Source: Antedon mediterranea (taxonomy: Eukaryota > Echinodermata > Crinoidea > Comatulida > Antedonidae). From it: a DNA stretch of 64,000 nucleotides. A program made the translations under genes and the position numbers. How positions within the stretch are numbered: position 1 is the first letter of the stretch; every line of letters starts with the position of its first letter. This document shows, in pieces, positions 61,701 to 64,000 of this stretch. The stretch is from contig NC_092671.1 of the NCBI RefSeq assembly GCF_964355755.1, positions 24,738,070 through 24,802,069 of the forward strand. The letters run 5' to 3'. The notes beneath the pieces were generated by a model that did not search any database, was not told the DNA's origin, and was given only the letters and a program-made list of their open reading frames with translations.

Positions 61701-61928
61701 TGGCTACAAGAGGAAAATGCTATTAAATCATGCTAACCCACTGTGTAAATATGCATACACACATGTCCATCAATCATTTATTATTGCTTGTTTTTTCAGG
61801 AGCCAACAGCATTGGCTGTGATCCTTGGAGTGTATCGTGTTGGTTTTCGCAACTCACTTACCAATGATACTCTTAAGCAAGACCTCCTCATTATGGAAAA
61901 TCTTTTCTTTGACAGAAAAATGTCTCAG
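28915..61928 (+). CDS. PIKFYVE: PIKFYVE, FYVE-type phosphoinositide 5-kinase (3' end missing)
   Basis: Converts PI3P to PI(3,5)P2 on endosomes and lysosomes (family role). I read join(28915..29023, 30331..30653, 32146..32335, 35270..35459, 36059..36200, 36681..36838, 37494..37605, 38177..38300, 38848..38988, 40958..41050, 41853..42088, 42430..42570, 43804..43908, 44417..44557, 45250..45373, 45838..45932, 46856..48261, 48626..48797, 49257..49435, 50167..50280, 50842..50953, 51168..51285, 51926..52128, 52923..53109, 55451..55579, 56168..56284, 56769..56937, 57346..57441, 58686..58849, 59286..59456, 60062..60139, 60477..60653, 61337..61440, 61800..61928), 2083 codons. All phases agree. Order: FYVE, DEP, CCT-like, Cys-rich/spectrin-like, kinase. 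Start ATG 28915 gives WFKPLSPEED, like known N-termini. Remaining kinase exons lie beyond 64000. Confidence 0.95.
29006..29145 (+). repeat. Four 35-bp tandem copies of the PIKFYVE exon-1 splice donor
   Basis: The unit GATGGAGTGTCAGCTCAGGT plus AATTAGTATTGTAGG repeats four times. The first copy straddles the exon-1/intron-1 border (CAG|GTAATT at 29023/29024). The others replicate the exon end and the donor at 35-base steps; the fourth has GTAATG. Confidence 0.93.
30853..31800. repeat. Dispersed repeat in PIKFYVE intron 2
   Basis: Opens CTAGCAGTAACCCGG and closes GGAGGAGATACG...AATATATAGATA, a pattern I associate with a dispersed invertebrate repeat. Between 31425 and 31515 the minus strand carries a tRNA-like segment (TGGCTCAGTAAG as box A; GGTTCGAGTTCAATCC as box B), so a tRNA-derived SINE may be part of it. 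Confidence 0.5.
32146..35459 (+). other. PIKFYVE: PIKFYVE exons 3-4: FYVE finger
   Basis: Exon 3 encodes YWMPDSQCKEC (the W-x-x-D signature), RRRHHCRVCG (about 178-187) and CSRCC. Exon 4 supplies the last pair, VCTSC (213 and 216). All eight zinc ligands and the basic PI3P-binding motif are present, so recruitment to PI3P membranes should be intact. The intron between them (32336-35269) is 2.9 kb with nothing recognised in it. Confidence 0.93.
36681..37605 (+). other. PIKFYVE: PIKFYVE exons 6-7: DEP domain
   Basis: Exon 6 encodes LRDLWILMLKSGNGIEFQSH and CIVGSQVVDWLL; exon 7 continues VQAVAIGQALLDAKWIECV and DEYALYC. Helices and the G-x-x-x-V-D-W-L core match the DEP domain of PIKFYVE. Confidence 0.9.
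36955..37060 (-). repeat. Possible tRNA-derived SINE in DEP intron
   Basis: On the minus strand TGCCGTAATGGTTGGA resembles an A box and GGGTTCAAATTTTG a B box, about 40 bases apart. A similar plus-strand pair (AGCTCAGTGG, GGTTCTAGTCC) occurs near 44651-44685. Diverged; by-eye call only. Confidence 0.35.
37906..38149. repeat. MITE family A, copy 2
   Basis: The left end AAGGCTACTACACACTAGGA and inner GATAACG pair with the right TTGATCGTTATCG and CTAGTGTAAATGGGCCT. The interior TTTTCATTCTAGAACTATAG matches copy 1 at 7090-7120. It ends 27 bases before PIKFYVE exon 8. Confidence 0.8.
39292..39920. mobile_element. 629-bp TIR element (TACCGTACTGACGCGG)
   Basis: The left TIR TACCGTACTGACGCGG, followed by TATAAGCCCACCTTATACCC, mirrors the right GGGTATAAGC-type tail ending CCGCGTCAGTACGGTA. 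TTATACCCGAG recurs internally. No transposase. Lies in PIKFYVE intron 9. The superfamily is not assignable by eye. Confidence 0.8.
40247..40345 (+). pseudogene. Ghost copy of PIKFYVE exon 10 and its acceptor
   Basis: TATAGGTGATAATGGAACGGTCCATG, given as TATAGGTGATAATGG then AACGGTCCATG, together with the upstream TTGTCAGAATTTCAATCTTA, parallels 40915-40993 (acceptor, GGTGATAATGGAAC, TGGTCCATGG). The copy is frameshifted by a lost base and decays after GTCCATG. It is a partial duplication about 660 bases upstream of the true exon. Confidence 0.78.
40379..40882. repeat. MITE with TTAAAGATGTATT ends
   Basis: The left TTAAAGATGTATTGTCCC and right GGAATAATACATCTTTAA are inverted complements. About 504 bp between the ghost and true exon 10. 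The TTAA at both ends could mark a TTAA-targeting transposon. Confidence 0.75.
42713..42965. repeat. MITE family A, copy 3 (diverged)
   Basis: TTAAGGCCCTTTTGTACTAG and AAAGATCGACAATAAATAGA at the left face TTATTGATCGTTGTTGTCC and ATAAATGTTCC at the right. It shares the interior TTTCATCCTAGCAC with copies 1 and 2. Confidence 0.65.
43723..43784. repeat. (TAA)n microsatellite
   Basis: About 20 uninterrupted TAA units ending 19 bases before the exon-13 acceptor at 43803. Confidence 0.97.
46141..46243 (+). mobile_element. 3' tail of a non-LTR retroposon
   Basis: GGGTTACCCTCTATAAATAA plus AGTTGAAAT and a long A tract looks like the 3' end and poly-A tail of a LINE or SINE. A second tail-like piece (CAGCTGGATGAACCATAAAT, then AAATAAA) lies at 49203-49228. 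Only the ends are preserved. Confidence 0.5.
46856..48261 (+). other. PIKFYVE: PIKFYVE exon 17 (1406 bp), largest coding exon
   Basis: Begins with the end of the CCT-like domain (AAYHSRLEMSFLMDEFAMPP), runs through about 270 residues rich in Ser, Asp, Glu and Asn with little expected structure, and resumes conserved sequence at YFPENLYWSVKLL, LADYRARGSRI and VMDFYGNNDIPLGLFLERYC. The last of these opens the Cys-rich/spectrin-like region continued in exons 18-20. Confidence 0.9.
48296..48358. repeat. Family D repeat fragment
   Basis: GAATCTCTATTAAGGGGACA, GGGTCCCAAAGGTGTCCC and GGTTCTACTGTAG parallel parts of the element at 56323-56578. Confidence 0.5.
49706..49918. repeat. 213-bp foldback MITE
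   Basis: The left AAAGGCCAACTCAGCCAG and right CTGAGTTGACCTTTT are inverted. The interior ACGACGAGGCCCGA against TTGTCGGGCCTCGT, and AACTCAGACAG-type segments, continue the pairing. Non-coding, in PIKFYVE intron 19. Confidence 0.8.
51300..51420 (+). pseudogene. Tandem copy of the end of PIKFYVE exon 22
   Basis: LAQQDPDRLAEMAGHLPNKS here repeats LAQQDPNKLAEMAEHLLDKP at the end of exon 22. DNA matches continue over about 58 bases at roughly a 90-base offset. The copy has lost the donor: CCTGGTAAG became TCTAAAAAG. Reading through exon 22 would give a frame that ends at TAA 51417 and truncates the protein before the kinase. Confidence 0.8.
56323..56578. repeat. Family D MITE (TACAGTAGAA ends)
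   Basis: The left TACAGTAGAATACCTCCTTT and right GTAGGGTTCTACTGTA are inverted. Internal GGGGACAACCCTACAAAGGG is tandemly echoed. Lies in PIKFYVE intron 26. Confidence 0.72.
57475..58662. repeat. 15-bp minisatellite with higher-order repeat, PIKFYVE intron 28
   Basis: About 1.2 kb of TTCCTCATCATTGAC / TTTCTCATCATTGTC units. A block from 57728 recurs 278 bases later at 58006, so a higher-order repeat overlies the 15-bp period. The plus strand is pyrimidine-rich. It fills nearly all of the intron between exons 28 and 29, starting about 30 bases after the donor. All ORFs in it are repeat artefacts. Confidence 0.96.
60477..61928 (+). other. PIKFYVE: PIKFYVE exons 32-34: start of the lipid kinase domain
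   Basis: Encodes NAKFYCRIYYAEEFRNLR, then ARGGKSGSRFLKTK (glycine-rich loop), DDRFILKQMSRLE with the invariant ATP-binding Lys (about 2012), FQEFGPQYFKYL and LGVYRVGFRNS, ending DLLIMENLFFDRKMSQ. The next conserved segment (catalytic loop and activation loop) is not in the window. Confidence 0.94.
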
Positions 61929-64000
61929 GTAACTTTAGTGTGCTTTACATCCTTTTTTACATTTGTTTTTAATAAAAATAACCGTGGCCACCAACACTAA
62001 TCAGCTGCAGCTGTAAGTTTTAAATGCACGGCTATCTATCCTGTCAGGGTTTTTTTTCATGACATAATAATTCCACTCTTTGTTTGTGTAGATCATCTGG
62101 TGTGTATTATTTAAGGGTAAAGCCACTGTATTAGCCACTAGCCTTACCAGCTATGTCTATCTGGTATCTGAGAGACTTGCTAAAATAGAATAAAAAATGT
62201 TATGTTAAAAGTATCTGTTAATAATCCTGATATAAGTCTTTCTTCAATGTGGGCTTATGACAGCACATAAGATTTTATTATTAGTGCTTATGTTAAATTT
62301 TCGAGCAACTGAACAAGCTGGTGTGTCAACATTTTAACTGGTCATATATAGTTGCTACCATGCCGCTTGAATCGTAACATGTCATGATATTCATAGAAAT
62401 AGATATAGCAACTTTCAGTAAGGTGACCTACCATACAACTTCTTTAATATAATAAAAGGAAATGTATAAATATTGACTTGGACTACTGCTCATTGGACAA
62501 CACCCAGAGTAAACCACCCTCCAACAAAAAGATATGTAACACTCATTATATAGTTGTCCCGGGAAATTTTTATTGGGTAGTGGGATGTCTGCTAAGTGAT
62601 AGTTGTTTGGCGTGGTTGTCCTGGAGATCGTTGTCTTAGAGGAGTATAGTTGTCTGGGAAAGAGTGGGTTGTCCTAGTGAGTTGATAGTAGGTGATAATT
62701 GTCCTAACCGGGGTAGTTTATGTGGGTATTTGTCCTAGAAGGTAGTTGTGGTAAAGGGTTAGAGGTTAGTTGTTCAGCAGAGTAGTTGTCCTAGGGGGGT
62801 AGTTGTCCTAGGGGTACAGTAATCGTCCTAGGGGTACAGTAATTGTCCAAAGGGGATAATTGTCCTAGAAGGTAATTTTCCTAGGGGTAATTGTCCTTAG
62901 GGGTGAATGTCTTCAAACATAAAAAAAGTATTATAACATTGCCCTCTCAATAACGTAATTAGGAGATTAGATAATTAGAATATTTATTGAATATCATGTG
63001 ACCCACAATCTTCAAATCAGATGATAAGATTCTACTTCTGTGTTTTATTGTTGAATTAATTAATTAAATTTTTTACTTTGGATACACAATTCTGATTACA
63101 TACAATTTATCATACAAAGACTATTTGATAATCACTGTTTATTTATTTATCATAAAAATTATTCACAATTTTCACAAAACTTGTATATGCAAAAACCAAC
63201 TAATAACTCCACTATTAACTTGTGAGGAGTTGTGAAAGTCTGCGCCAGATCAGACTTGTCATATACAAAACTAAGGTTTAGAGTATCAAGCCTGCTGTAT
63301 ATAACTCATCTTTGGTAAATAAAAGTTGGTTTTTCTTTAATTGTTTATACTTAGAACATAGAATTGACAACTTTCCACAACAAAACTTGAATGGGTTTCA
63401 TCAGTACACATTATTGCTTAATGTGTAGAAGACTTCATTTAAGTACTCGATTAGATAAGAATGAGATTGGGTACTTTTTGTATATACAATTTTCTTTCGT
63501 TTGCGTTACTCTAGACTCACTACAAATAGGACAATCTATTCAACTTCATTCAGTATACTTCGTTCACTTGCACATGCAAGTAGCCATTGTCGACAAATGC
63601 TCAAAAGTGGATTGCAATATAATATAAATATACAGTTAACTTTAACAAATTTCAAATTGTAAAAGTACGTAACAGGTCAATAACTGTACCTCCTGACATT
63701 TTTCTGACATATATATTCTAAACAATCTGACACCAAAATGAACTTTCCACGCCATATGATATGGCAATAAAAAAAAAACAGTCGTCAAAGGTCAAATATG
63801 GTATTTCTGGTCATTTGAGAAAAAACTTTCATTATATAGTAAATGGAAATTAGTCAGGTTCCTCATGTATGAAAATATGGGTTCCGTAGGATTTTAATGC
63901 CCAAAGTGAGATTTCACTTGATTTTACCAAAAATGCTAGGTAACAAATTTTCACGATCCCGTAACCATGGTAACAGCCCCAAATTCAAAACGGCGACGAA
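61929..64000 (+). other. PIKFYVE intron 34, incomplete
   Basis: Starts with GTAACT. No following kinase exon is recognisable before the window end. Contains the degenerate repeat at 62545-62915. The rest is AT-rich and featureless. Confidence 0.6.
62545..62915. repeat. Degenerate GTTGTCCTAGGGG tandem repeat
   Basis: Many imperfect 15-20 base units of the type TAGTTGTCCTAGGGG. They are most regular at 62775-62900 (TCCTAGGGGTACAGTAAT appears twice) and loosen leftwards. Confidence 0.75.

Noticed and set aside
62000-64000. Search for the next PIKFYVE kinase exon
   Set aside because: No reading frame resembling the catalytic loop or activation segment with splice sites; it must lie past the window.
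1-64000. CRISPR arrays, bacterial operons, plasmid origins
   Set aside because: Spliced animal genes throughout; the regular repeats are minisatellites without spacers.

Overview
The window is nuclear DNA of an animal: two large spliced genes with GT-AG introns, AT-rich introns and many small transposon relics. NUB1 and PIKFYVE are conserved across animals. The frequent palindrome TAGGCCTA and the mix of foldback elements recall marine invertebrate deuterostomes, perhaps an echinoderm, but the phylum is a guess.

Layout. 1-3.6 kb is intergenic with a 33-bp minisatellite. 4.04-22.56 kb on the minus strand is a complete NUB1 (NEDD8 ultimate buster 1) gene in 10 coding exons, 601 codons, with consistent splice phases throughout. 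Its 10-kb first intron carries an intact, very young Ty3/gypsy-type LTR retrotransposon (13.95-18.27 kb; identical 134-bp LTRs; 5-bp target duplication) nested in a palindromic element, plus two large foldback elements. 23.4-27.7 kb, between the divergent NUB1 and PIKFYVE genes, holds a GC-rich degraded element. It has LTR-like ends, a tRNA-primer-like site and a polypurine tract, but instead of gag-pol it encodes pieces of a PHD-like finger, a C2H2-like finger and a TatD-family metal-dependent nuclease. A 907-bp inverted-repeat element has inserted in that reading frame. From 28.9 kb to the right edge on the plus strand lies PIKFYVE (FYVE-finger phosphoinositide 5-kinase). I place 34 coding exons (2083 codons); the last kinase exons lie beyond the window.

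Function. NUB1 brings NEDD8/ubiquitin-like modified cargo to the proteasome. PIKFYVE makes PI(3,5)P2 on endolysosomes. They are head-to-head about 6.3 kb apart with the TatD element between them; nothing in the sequence suggests a shared function.

Most striking: (i) the TatD/PHD/C2H2 cargo in an LTR-like frame; (ii) a four-fold 35-bp tandem repeat that copies the PIKFYVE exon-1 splice donor; (iii) partial tandem copies of coding exons beside PIKFYVE exons 10 and 22 and the NUB1 terminal exon; (iv) a MITE ending at a NUB1 splice donor; (v) a foldback element with a perfect 9-bp target duplication.
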